DNA of 6,277 nucleotides from Gammaproteobacteria bacterium (GCA_024234975.1 JACKNH010000050.1:1-6277); one strand, 5' to 3'; positions 1-6,147 are shown, numbered from the stretch's first letter. The notes: a model not told the origin generated them from the letters alone. Made by a program: numbers and translations.

Positions 1-1436
1 CCCCGATCCGGATCGAGATGTTGTCGCGTTTCACTGCCGGCAAGCAGTCCACCAAGACCATGAAGGACATCGCCGAGGGCCGTGTCGACATCGTCATCGG
101 TACCCACAAGCTGTTGTCGGACGCGGTCAAATACAAGGACTTGGGGCTGGTCGTGATTGATGAGGAACAGCGCTTCGGGGTGCGCCAGAAGGAGCACATG
201 AAGAAGCTGCGCGCCGAGGTGGACATGCTCACTCTGACCGCAACCCCGATCCCGCGCACGCTGAACATGAGCCTCGCCGGGCTGCGTGACCTATCGATCA
301 TCGCCACCCCGCCGGTCGCCCGGCACGCGATCAAGACCTTCGTCAGCGAGTGGAACGCGACGCTGATCCGCGAGGCCCTGCTGCGTGAGATCAAGCGCGG
401 TGGGCAGGTTTACTTCCTGCACAACAAGGTCGAGGACATCGACAAAACCGCGCGCGAGATCAGTGAACTGGTGCCGGAAGCCAGCGTGCGCGTCGCGCAT
501 GGGCAGATGCGCGAGCAGGAGCTGGAGCATGTCATGCTCGACTTCTATCACCGCCGCTTCAATGTTCTGGTGAGCACCACCATCATCGAATCCGGTATCG
601 ACCAGCCGAACGCCAATACCATCATCATCAACCGCGCCGACAAGCTCGGGCTGGCGCAATTGCACCAGCTGCGAGGTCGCGTCGGACGCTCGCATCACCG
701 TGCTTACGCCTATCTGGTGACGCCGCCGAAAGCGGTCATGACGCCAGATGCGGTGAAACGCTTGCAGGCCATCGAGTCGATGGAGGACCTGGGTGCCGGG
801 TTCACGCTCGCAACCCACGATCTTGAAATCCGTGGCGCGGGCGAGCTCCTCGGTGAAGGCCAGAGTGGTCAGATTCAGGAGATCGGCTACACCCTTTATA
901 CCGAGCTGCTGGAACGCACCGTCAACGCGCTCAAGTCCGGACAGAACCCCGATCTGGCCATGGATTCCAGCGCGCATCACGGTGCGGAAGTCGATCTGCG
1001 CCTGCCAGCGCTGATCCCCGAAGACTTCATCCCCGACGTCCACACCCGCCTGGTGATGTACAAACGTATCGCCAACGCCGCCGATGCCGCCGCCTTGCGC
1101 GAAATGCAGGTCGAGATGATCGACCGTTTCGGCCTGCTCCCGGACGCCACCAAAAACCTGTTCCGCAGTACCGAACTCAAGCTGATTGCGAGCCGTCTGG
1201 GCATCACCAAGGTCGAAGCCAGCGACCAGGGTGGGCGACTGTTGTTCGCCAAGGACGCACAGCTTGATGTCACCGAACTGCTGAGCCTGATCCAAACCCA
1301 ACCGCAAGTGTTCAAGCTGGACGGTCAGGAGAAACTGCGCTTTGCTATGCCTCTGCCTGATCCGGACGAGCGCATCGACACCGTCGCCGAACTGCTCGCG
1401 CGACTGACCCCTGCGGATCTGAAGCAGGCATCCTGA
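1..1436 (+). CDS. mfd: Transcription-repair coupling factor Mfd, C-terminal part (5' end outside window)
   Basis: Mfd is a cytoplasmic DNA translocase that removes RNA polymerase stalled at DNA lesions and recruits the UvrAB excision machinery. The reading frame is open from base 3 and gives 477 residues, roughly the last 40% of a protein usually near 1150 residues. Visible superfamily 2 helicase motifs, counted from the first full codon: Walker B DEEQ (about 53-56), motif III TATPIPRTL (about 79-87), then the second RecA-like lobe with HGQMRE, STTIIESGIDQPNA and motif VI QLRGRVGRS (about 222-230). The stretch after motif VI (THDLEIRGAGELLGEGQSG) matches the translocation (TRG) region typical of Mfd and RecG. 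The last ~150 residues fit the TRCF/D7 autoinhibitory domain, including the family-typical PEDFIPDVHTRL. The gene ends with TGA at 1434-1436. No frameshift or missing motif is seen in the visible part. RecG is excluded by the D7 domain. The N-terminal UvrB-like and RNA polymerase interaction domains lie outside the window. Confidence 0.97.
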   Translation, partial: PIRIEMLSRFTAGKQSTKTMKDIAEGRVDIVIGTHKLLSDAVKYKDLGLVVIDEEQRFGVRQKEHMKKLRAEVDMLTLTATPIPRTLNMSLAGLRDLSIIATPPVARHAIKTFVSEWNATLIREALLREIKRGGQVYFLHNKVEDIDKTAREISELVPEASVRVAHGQMREQELEHVMLDFYHRRFNVLVSTTIIESGIDQPNANTIIINRADKLGLAQLHQLRGRVGRSHHRAYAYLVTPPKAVMTPDAVKRLQAIESMEDLGAGFTLATHDLEIRGAGELLGEGQSGQIQEIGYTLYTELLERTVNALKSGQNPDLAMDSSAHHGAEVDLRLPALIPEDFIPDVHTRLVMYKRIANAADAAALREMQVEMIDRFGLLPDATKNLFRSTELKLIASRLGITKVEASDQGGRLLFAKDAQLDVTELLSLIQTQPQVFKLDGQEKLRFAMPLPDPDERIDTVAELLARLTPADLKQAS

Positions 1437-1455
1437 TCCTTACTCCTTCCCCCTG

Positions 1456-2304
1456 ATGATTCCGATGACCGATCTGAAACTCCAACGTCTCATCCGTTCA
1501 ATCAGTCCGCTGATCGCCGCCTGCGGCCTGTTCTTCAGTGGCACCAACGCCAACGCCGAGGACACCGAGGCACGTTGGTATCGGGTGGAAATAGTGATCT
1601 TCGAGAACCGCGACCTCAGCGATGCCCGCGCCGAACTGTGGCCCGCCGATCCCGGCCAACCGGACATGGCACTGGTGCAAAGCCTGAACAATCCACCGGC
1701 GGGCATGTCGGTGACGTACACCAATCGATTGGAGTTGGGCGGTGCCAAGCAACAACTGGCGCGCTCCGGTCGTTACGACCCCATCATGCATTTCGCCTGG
1801 ACCCAGCAGGGGCTGGATCAGCGTCACTCGATTCCATTACGAATTCAGGGTGGCGTCGTGTATCCCGCGTTGCCCAAGCCCAGCCTTCCGGAAGCCTCGC
1901 CGATGCGTCCGCAGACACCGGTGGTGGTCGGCACAAACCCGGTGGGAGCCACCAGTTTCGCGATACCGCCGTCCGAACCCGTCATCCCCAAGGTTCTGCA
2001 TCAACTCGATGGCACCCTGACCCTGGTACTCGGTCGTTATCTGCATCTCTACACCGACCTGATCGATCGACGCCTTTTAAGCGCTAACGCCCTCACCTTC
2101 TCGGACGGGGTCCCGCCCACCTATGACAACGGCCAGGCCCTGGTCAGCTTCCGTGTGCGGCAACACCGCAAGATGCGCAGCAAGGAACTGCATTACATCG
2201 ACCATCCTGTGCTCGGCATTCTCGTCAAAGTACTGCCGATAGAGACGGATGCCCCGGCATCCCCGACCCCTGAGGTCACGCCAGAAGCCGCCCCGGCTAC
2301 CTGA
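1456..2304 (+). CDS. csiV: CsiV-family peptidoglycan-binding envelope protein
   Basis: A 282-residue secreted protein of the CsiV family. In Vibrio cholerae CsiV binds peptidoglycan and supports LpoA/PBP1A-dependent wall synthesis; the role here is transferred from the family. The N-terminus has basic residues, a hydrophobic core (about 16-28) and a likely signal peptidase I site after ANA at residue 34. The mature protein opens with RWYRVEIVIFEN, the family-typical first strand. A Pro-rich linker (about 138-180) precedes RYLHLYTDL (194-202) and the conserved C-terminal block ELHYIDHPVLGILVKV (244-259). The last ~18 residues are a Pro/Ala/Thr-rich tail. The start is uncertain: ATG at 1456 or the in-frame ATG at 1465 both work, and neither has a clear Shine-Dalgarno, consistent with translational coupling to mfd, which ends 19 bp upstream. 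The mfd-csiV order is a known gammaproteobacterial arrangement. Confidence 0.85.
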   Translation: MIPMTDLKLQRLIRSISPLIAACGLFFSGTNANAEDTEARWYRVEIVIFENRDLSDARAELWPADPGQPDMALVQSLNNPPAGMSVTYTNRLELGGAKQQLARSGRYDPIMHFAWTQQGLDQRHSIPLRIQGGVVYPALPKPSLPEASPMRPQTPVVVGTNPVGATSFAIPPSEPVIPKVLHQLDGTLTLVLGRYLHLYTDLIDRRLLSANALTFSDGVPPTYDNGQALVSFRVRQHRKMRSKELHYIDHPVLGILVKVLPIETDAPASPTPEVTPEAAPAT

Positions 2305-2308
2305 CGCT

Positions 2309-2337
2309 GGCCCGGGGCCTTGCGACCGGTCGCTTTT
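2309..2337 (+). terminator. Possible weak terminator after csiV
   Basis: The 76-bp gap between convergent genes contains GGCC-CGG-GGCC (2309-2319) and the 12-nt palindrome GCGACCGGTCGC (2322-2333), followed at once by TTTT (2334-2337). As RNA the palindrome could form only a 4-bp stem with a CCGG loop, so it is weak as an intrinsic terminator. Its position just after the csiV stop is the main argument for it. Confidence 0.25.
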
Positions 2338-2380
2338 CGAGATACCGCCGAAAGTGCCGTCACGCCCAACCCTGCGAATG

Positions 2381-2887
2381 TCAGCAGCGATCAATATTCG
2401 GGTGCCGGGATTTGATCTCGCTGATCTGCGCATCGATGGCCTGCAGGTCGCTATTGTCGCCATGCCGGGCCTTATATAGCGCATCCAATTGATCGCCAAT
2501 GCTTGGATATTCGGCGAGACGCGCCTCACGGTAGCCGTGATCCGACCATTCCTCGCGATGCCCCTCCACAATATCTGCCAATTCACGCGGGCTCGGTTGC
2601 GGTTCATCCATATACCAGGCTGAGATGTACGGGCCTTGGCCATCATCGACGATCTGGAAGTGTTCCCCTGCAATCGCATTGGGATGCAGATGATGAATCG
2701 CCGCACACATCTCGCGGGCAGCCCGGCTGTGCAACGGCGGCCCGGCATGCAAATCGTGCAGACGCCGTTCCAGCGCGTCCAATTGTTCGCGAGTCTCGTT
2801 CTGCTGCGACCTGTGCAGACCGAAAAACACCAACAGCACGACCACAAAAATGACAATGGCACCGATGGTGAAGTTGTCGAAATACAT
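2381..2887 (-). CDS. Membrane-anchored protein with a phage tail-associated-like C-terminal region
   Basis: A 168-residue protein of unknown function. Residues about 6-24 form one strongly hydrophobic segment, likely an uncleaved N-terminal membrane anchor. Next comes a charged, Gln/Glu/Arg/Leu-rich stretch (about 27-48) that may be a short coiled coil. Residues about 86-163 read PYISAWYMDEPQPSPREL, then AEYPSIGDQLDALYKA (125-140), then a helix ending IKSRHP. This pattern (a W followed by Pro-rich turns and an EL helix, then EYPxxxDQLDALYK and a terminal KxRYP-like helix) resembles modules at the C-termini of phage tail and tail-fibre-associated proteins; that is my recognition, not a search result. 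The ATG at 2887 is supported by GGGAG (plus-strand 2894-2898) with a 6-nt spacer. It is transcribed toward csiV and has no co-directional partner close enough to be an obvious operon, since the cytochrome gene upstream ends at a strong terminator. Confidence 0.75.
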   Translation of the reverse strand: MYFDNFTIGAIVIFVVVLLVFFGLHRSQQNETREQLDALERRLHDLHAGPPLHSRAAREMCAAIHHLHPNAIAGEHFQIVDDGQGPYISAWYMDEPQPSPRELADIVEGHREEWSDHGYREARLAEYPSIGDQLDALYKARHGDNSDLQAIDAQISEIKSRHPNIDRC

Positions 2888-2926
2888 CCCGGACTCCCGA
2901 ATTCGCTAATGACTGCTGAGGCCGTA

Positions 2927-2932
2927 AATATA
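2927..2932 (-). promoter_or_regulatory. Candidate -10 box for the membrane-anchored protein gene
   Basis: On the minus strand the sequence is TATATT, five of six matches to the sigma-70 -10 consensus, and it lies about 40 bp upstream of the ATG at 2887. No good -35 hexamer is found at 16-18 bp. A separate promoter is expected because a strong terminator lies just upstream. Confidence 0.3.
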
Positions 2933-2982
2933 CCGTCTTGGGCCGTCATCCGACGCCGACTTCCGGCACAAAATTCAGGCAC

Positions 2983-3009
2983 AAAAAAAGCCGCCCGAAG
3001 GCGGCTTTC
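2983..3009 (-). terminator. Strong intrinsic terminator of the cytochrome c gene
   Basis: Read on the minus strand, GCCGCC (3005-3000) and GGCGGC (2995-2990) form a 6-bp GC stem closed by a TTCG loop, an exceptionally stable UUCG tetraloop in RNA. Three A-T pairs extend the stem to 9 bp, and the 3' side is a run of seven T's (plus-strand A's 2983-2989). It lies about 35 bp after the stop of the cytochrome gene. On the plus strand the same hairpin is followed by only TTTCTT, so it would be weaker that way. Confidence 0.9.
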
Positions 3010-3043
3010 TTGTCTGCCGGTGTCAACCGGCTGACCGCAACCC

Positions 3044-3355
3044 TTACAGGCCCGCGTAGAACGCAGCCAGATTGTCCATATCTGCATCGGACAGCGGCGC
3101 AGCCATCGGCGACATCATCGGATCCTTACGGCTGCCATCCTTGAACGCCTTCATCTGCTTGACCAGATAAGCGGCCTTCTGACCCGCCAGGTTCGGCCAC
3201 ATCGGGTTGTTGCTGACCCCGGCGGCACCGTGGCAGCCCGCACAGGTGGCGGCCTTGGCCTTACCGGCAGCGGCATCACCGGCGATGGCACCGGTGGAGA
3301 AGGTCATGGCCACGGCGATGGCAGCGGCGTTGGCGATAGCGACGAACTTCTTCAT
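3044..3355 (-). CDS. Secreted class I c-type cytochrome (c553/c4-like, one heme)
   Basis: A 103-residue periplasmic electron carrier. MKKF with a hydrophobic core leads to a signal peptidase site after AIA at residue 25, leaving a mature protein of about 78 residues. The single heme c site is CAGCH (38-42). The distal Met ligand should be one of Met80, Met81 or Met84 in DPMMSPMAAPLSD, and the ending DMDNLAAFYAGL is the typical last helix of small c553/c4-type cytochromes. I chose the ATG at 3355 because a signal peptide starts there and GGAG (plus-strand 3363-3366) lies 7 nt upstream; the frame stays open further upstream, but that sequence looks non-coding. It stands alone, with a 241-bp upstream gap and its own strong terminator. 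The redox partner cannot be told from the window; transfer of electrons to a terminal oxidase or from sulfur oxidation is plausible inference. Confidence 0.92.
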   Translation of the reverse strand: MKKFVAIANAAAIAVAMTFSTGAIAGDAAAGKAKAATCAGCHGAAGVSNNPMWPNLAGQKAAYLVKQMKAFKDGSRKDPMMSPMAAPLSDADMDNLAAFYAGL

Positions 3356-3596
3356 ATTCAAACTCCAGGTTTGTCTTGTGATGATTTGAGAGCCATGAGT
3401 CACGCGTTCCAGAAATCCGCGAACGGACTGAATCGACAGACCGAGCGATTCTAGATGAATCGCCGCGTAACGCGCGGATTGGCAAAGCAATTCCTCTGCC
3501 ATCCTCGAAGCCGGGTGATTATGCGCTTCGTGACCGTGAAATTTCCGTAAAAACGTTGCGTCTTGCACGCCCTGGCCCGCATTTCGAGCAGATCGC
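3356..3596. other. Intergenic region upstream of the cytochrome c gene
   Basis: These 241 bases separate the cytochrome start from the end of the permease gene and must hold the cytochrome promoter. On the minus strand TAGAAT (plus-strand 3448-3453) is a possible -10 box, without a recognisable -35. A near-palindrome CCGCG-TAA-CGCGCGG (3463-3477) lies just upstream, and AATCCGCG (3414-3421) is repeated inverted as CGCGGATT (3473-3480). After the permease stop there is a 4-bp GCGT/ACGC stem with TTTTT four bases later (plus-strand 3549-3570), too weak to call a terminator. I see no convincing gene. Confidence 0.4.
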
Positions 3597-4271
3597 CTAT
3601 TTTCCGGCGAGATAGCGATGATCGTCGAAGGTCGCAACCCAAGCCGGGCGCATGACCACAAAGATGGTCATCGCCATGCCGTTCAGCCACGCCTCACCAA
3701 ACATCAGCAGCAACACCATCGGTACAAATTGATCGCTGAATAACGCTCCGGGGCCAGCGCCCCACAAGTCTGCCGCAGCCAACATGCCATAGGTGGTAAC
3801 GGCGGTCAGCGCAAAGCTCAGCGCGGCACCCAAAAACGCCACAATGAAGATATAAACGAAGAAATGATTGGGCAGATAACGTTCGCTCAAACGCCAGAAT
3901 CGATCCGCAAACCACACCGGCAGAAAGGCGTTCAGCACCGCATTGAGCCCGAATGCAGACCATTCGACCGCGCCAGCAATCGCCATCCCCAGCAGTGCCA
4001 GGGTCAAGCCCAATGCGGCCAGACGTCGCCCGAAAGTAAGTGTGAACGTCGTCGCACCGAGAATATGCACGCGCGGATCAAGGCCGGTGCCGGCGCGCAT
4101 CGTCCATAGCATCAGCAGTACCACGCAGAATCCGAACAACACATTGTGGCGCTCGGGTTTACGCAACGCGGCCCAGGGCATGAGCCACAGTGTCCTCAAC
4201 AACAGCAGCACAAACAGCGCATTGCCGACCCAGAGCAGTCCGGGTGACAACAATTCACTGGGAATGAACAC
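3597..4271 (-). CDS. CbiM/COG3235-like integral membrane protein (putative ECF-type transporter permease)
   Basis: A 224-residue polytopic membrane protein. Hydrophobic segments lie at about 12-31, 43-58, 73-102 (possibly two), 108-122, 135-163 (two) and 181-206. RVHILGATTFTLTFG (67-81) resembles the conserved His-containing loop of CbiM/NikM-type substrate-binding permeases, and MFGEAWLNGMAMT (190-202) fits the COG3235 branch. CbiM proteins capture Co or Ni using the N-terminal amine and His2 of an MHIPDG start plus this later His. Here the start reads (M)FIPSELLSPG, so His2 is Phe and only His69 is kept; the substrate is therefore uncertain. The start codon is GTG at 4271 with no clear Shine-Dalgarno, 9 nt after the tandem TAG-TAA stop of the gene before it, suggesting coupled translation. 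No ECF ATPase or T-component gene is visible in the window. Confidence 0.75.
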   Translation of the reverse strand: MFIPSELLSPGLLWVGNALFVLLLLRTLWLMPWAALRKPERHNVLFGFCVVLLMLWTMRAGTGLDPRVHILGATTFTLTFGRRLAALGLTLALLGMAIAGAVEWSAFGLNAVLNAFLPVWFADRFWRLSERYLPNHFFVYIFIVAFLGAALSFALTAVTTYGMLAAADLWGAGPGALFSDQFVPMVLLLMFGEAWLNGMAMTIFVVMRPAWVATFDDHRYLAGK

Positions 4272-4280
4272 CGGGATTTA

Positions 4281-4976
4281 CTACGGCTTCGAACCGCCCT
4301 CTCCCGGCGGCGGCATCTCGGGCATCGGCGGAATGGTGATCGGGGCACCGATGGCACTAGGCGTTGCGAGCGGTGGATTCAGCACCGGAGGCGGCACCTG
4401 AGAGATGCGTTCGCGAACCTCCGCGACCAGCTCGTCGACGCGATTGGCGGCGGCGATCTGGGCCTCGATCCAACGGCGCTGAATGTCGAAATAGCGGGCG
4501 TAGGCCTTGCCGACCGACTTGGGATCGCGGACCTTGGCTTTGAGCGAATCGGTGACCGCATCGCTGGCATCCATCAGCTCACCGGTCAGCGCATGATTGA
4601 TCCGTCGCAAGCCCTTATAGACGTCTTCCAGCTGATCGCGCTCAGTGTCGCTCATTTCCGCTGCCCAGGCCTGCACCCAGGAAGGCATCTGCGGCATCGG
4701 CGGAACCTGCGGGCCGACCATGGCCGGCGACATAATGTCCTGGGCCATGCCGCGCATATCGTTACCGAAGCTCGAAGCATTCGGGAACCCCCCGCCGGAG
4801 GAGTAGTAGCTGTTTCCCGCAGCACTATTGGCGAAATAACCGGGATCGGCCGCATACATATCGGGCACCGGCACTTCATCGGCATGAATCGGTGCGGCAA
4901 TCAACAGGGCAATGGATACCGCAAACAGCGGAGCCGACAGTCCAGGACGGACGTTGAACGTGCGTAGGCGCATCAT
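4281..4976 (-). CDS. Secreted helical protein with duplicated Pro/Met motifs (CpxP/Spy-like, tentative)
   Basis: A 231-residue exported protein of unknown function. The signal peptide ends after IHA at residue 32. A low-complexity Gly/Ser/Asn/Tyr-rich region follows (about 38-72). A predicted mostly helical, charged domain spans about 100-193 and contains SVGKAYARYFDIQRRWIEAQ (154-173), which recalls CpxP/Spy/ZraP-type periplasmic proteins; the usual LTxxQ motif is not evident, so the link is tentative. The motif PPMP(Q/E)MP occurs on both sides of the helical domain (92-98 and 216-222), and the C-terminus is a Pro-rich tail. I placed the start at ATG 4976 or the adjacent ATG 4973, because AGGGGG lies 4 or 7 nt upstream and the signal peptide begins there; the TTG at 5081 would run into cbbR and add an unlikely leader. 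It follows cbbR by 68 bp and precedes the CbiM-like gene by 9 nt before that gene's GTG. Confidence 0.75.
   Translation of the reverse strand: MMRLRTFNVRPGLSAPLFAVSIALLIAAPIHADEVPVPDMYAADPGYFANSAAGNSYYSSGGGFPNASSFGNDMRGMAQDIMSPAMVGPQVPPMPQMPSWVQAWAAEMSDTERDQLEDVYKGLRRINHALTGELMDASDAVTDSLKAKVRDPKSVGKAYARYFDIQRRWIEAQIAAANRVDELVAEVRERISQVPPPVLNPPLATPSAIGAPITIPPMPEMPPPGEGGSKP
4312..4333. repeat. 22-nt direct repeat, copy 1 (second copy 4684-4705)
   Basis: The 22 bases here match those at 4684-4705 at 20 positions; the only difference is CG versus GC in the middle. Both copies are in the same frame of the secreted-protein gene and encode PPMPEMP and PPMPQMP. This is a within-gene duplication of a peptide motif, not a mobile element. 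Confidence 0.8.
4684..4705. repeat. 22-nt direct repeat, copy 2 (first copy 4312-4333)
   Basis: This is the second copy of the repeat at 4312-4333, at the N-terminal side of the helical domain of the encoded protein. It encodes PPMPQMP. Confidence 0.8.
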
Positions 4977-5044
4977 GTAACCCCCTAATCGATCGAAGGC
5001 CGGCATTTTTACATAAGCGCGCAAGCCTGCGACGGCCAGAGCGA

Positions 5045-6019
5045 TCAGAATTCGCAGCGTTGCTGACAATCGCCGCACCAACTGCGATCCGCTTCACCGT
5101 CACGACTGGATCCTTCGAGCAATCCGCAGAACGCACCCGCCTCCTTGAGCACGAATGCCTTGAACGCCGCCGCCAATGGCGACAAGCGTTTTCCCTTGCG
5201 ATGCACCACATACCAATGTCGGCGTATCGGAAACCCTTCAACGTCCAGCACGCTCAAACGTTGACTACCCAACTCCAGGCCCAGGGTATGCATCGACGCG
5301 ACCCCTAAACCCAGACCGGCTTCCACCGCCTGCTTGATGGCTTCGTTGGTGGACATTTCCAGCCGCGTCGACAGACTCACGCCGCATTTTTCGAAGAGGT
5401 TCTCGACTGCGATCCGGGTTCCGGAACCGCATTCACGGACCACAAAGGTCTCGCCATCCAGCTCTTTCAAGGGGATCGACCGACGGCTGGCAAGCGGGTG
5501 CCCCATCGGCGCGATCATCACCAAGGGATTGGCCATGAATGCGAATTCATCGAGATCGCAGTCCTTCGGCGGACGCCCCATGATCACCAGATCCTTCTCA
5601 TTGTTTTCGAGTTGGCGCAGCAGGGTTTCGCGATTGGTGACATCCAGACTGAAACTGACACCCTCCATATCTTCGACAAACCGGGCCAGCAAGCGTGCCG
5701 CGAAGTTATTGGCCGTGCTCGCGACACCGACACTCAAACGCCCCCGCTTCAGTCCCTTGAGGTCTTCGAGAATCGCCTCAGCCTCGCCCAGCTGTTGCCG
5801 AATCGTCTGCGCATAACGATGCAGCTCCGTGCCGGCCACGGTCAGATAGATCCGTTTCCCCATCTGCTCAAACAGAGGGATGCCGGTACTTTCTTCCAAT
5901 TGCTTGATCTGCATCGACACCGCAGGCTGGCTCAGATGCAGCTCCTCGGCGGCGCGCGTATAACTGAGGTGTCGCGCGACAGCATCAAAGACATCCAGTT
6001 GGCGCAAGGTTACATGCAT
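5045..6019 (-). CDS. cbbR: LysR-type transcriptional regulator CbbR (RuBisCO operon activator)
   Basis: A 324-residue LysR-family DNA-binding regulator, the usual activator of Calvin-cycle (cbb) operons responding to metabolites such as RuBP or NADPH. The N-terminal winged helix-turn-helix has YTRAAEELHLSQPAVSMQIK (20-39), nearly invariant in CbbR. The linker helix follows (about 60-90), then the periplasmic-binding-protein-like effector domain from about 95 (RLSVGVASTANNF, DLVIMGRPPKDCDLD, APMGHPLA, ECGSGTR, EAIKQAVEAGLGLGV). I chose ATG 6019 (MHVTLRQL, the family-typical start) over the in-frame TTG at 6025; a weak GAG lies 6 nt upstream. It is divergent from cbbL, the classical arrangement. 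The C-terminus is odd: after the last helix there is a polar tail ending SWCGDCQQRCEF, with Cys315, Cys318 and Cys322. The two downstream minus-strand genes may be co-transcribed. Confidence 0.95.
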   Translation of the reverse strand: MHVTLRQLDVFDAVARHLSYTRAAEELHLSQPAVSMQIKQLEESTGIPLFEQMGKRIYLTVAGTELHRYAQTIRQQLGEAEAILEDLKGLKRGRLSVGVASTANNFAARLLARFVEDMEGVSFSLDVTNRETLLRQLENNEKDLVIMGRPPKDCDLDEFAFMANPLVMIAPMGHPLASRRSIPLKELDGETFVVRECGSGTRIAVENLFEKCGVSLSTRLEMSTNEAIKQAVEAGLGLGVASMHTLGLELGSQRLSVLDVEGFPIRRHWYVVHRKGKRLSPLAAAFKAFVLKEAGAFCGLLEGSSRDGEADRSWCGDCQQRCEF

Positions 6020-6032
6020 GTGCAACTCATAA

Positions 6033-6055
6033 GTAATGACTGATGATTACAATCA
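6033..6055. promoter_or_regulatory. Putative CbbR operator (nested inverted repeats)
   Basis: Two overlapping perfect inverted repeats are visible: GTAAT-N8-ATTAC (6033-6037/6046-6050) and TGATT-AC-AATCA (6044-6055). The stretch also contains the TNA-N7-TNA spacing described for CbbR sites twice: TAA 6034-6036 with TGA 6044-6046, and TGA 6037-6039 with TTA 6047-6049. It is centred roughly 55 bp before the likely cbbL transcription start and only about 25 bp from the cbbR start codon, as expected for a LysR regulator that activates cbbL and represses itself. The assignment is inferred from pattern and position. Confidence 0.65.
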
Positions 6056-6088
6056 GAAAACGCTAGTGTACTTTATATGACCCCTCTC

Positions 6089-6094
6089 TATAAT
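6089..6094 (+). promoter_or_regulatory. cbbL promoter, perfect -10 box
   Basis: TATAAT matches the sigma-70 -10 consensus at all six positions. No good -35 hexamer exists at 16-18 bp upstream (the best is TGTACT, three matches), which fits dependence on an activator bound at about 6033-6055. Transcription would begin near 6101, giving a leader of about 90 nt. Confidence 0.65.
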
Positions 6095-6107
6095 TCCCCC
6101 CGCTCAC

Positions 6108-6127
6108 ATTCGGACCGCCATCCGGAT
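6108..6127 (+). other. cbbL leader hairpin 1
   Basis: ATTCGGA (6108-6114) can pair with TCCGGAT (6121-6127) through seven pairs, one of them G-U, with a six-base CCGCCA loop. It falls just downstream of the predicted transcription start. No T-run follows, so it is not an intrinsic terminator; it could stabilise the 5' end of the mRNA. Confidence 0.4.
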
Positions 6128-6147
6128 TGACCAACTCTCAACACGCA

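Noticed and set aside
291..1307. Long antisense open frame (338 codons) opposite mfd
   Set aside because: It lies wholly within the conserved mfd coding sequence, its translation shows no recognisable domain, and long antisense frames are common in GC-rich genes.
2965..2986. Direct repeat GGCACAAAA (2965-2973 and 2978-2986)
   Set aside because: Short, A-rich and partly made of the terminator T-tract; probably chance, with no sign of an array or attachment site.
2077..3087. Minus-strand open frame of 336 codons spanning csiV's end, the membrane protein gene and the terminator
   Set aside because: It crosses a strong terminator and overlaps better-supported genes in other frames; its translation is Arg/Cys-rich shadow sequence.
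3549..3570. Possible terminator after the CbiM-like gene (GCGT/ACGC stem and TTTTT on the minus strand)
   Set aside because: The stem is only 4 bp and is separated from the T-run by four bases; too weak to call.
3356..3661. In-frame upstream extension of the cytochrome c gene
   Set aside because: The internal ATG at 3355 has a good ribosome binding site and begins a clear signal peptide; the extension would bury the signal peptide and overlap the permease gene's end.
4977..5081. Upstream TTG start for the secreted Pro/Met protein, overlapping cbbR
   Set aside because: AGGGGG and a proper signal peptide support ATG 4976/4973; the 35-residue extension has no support.
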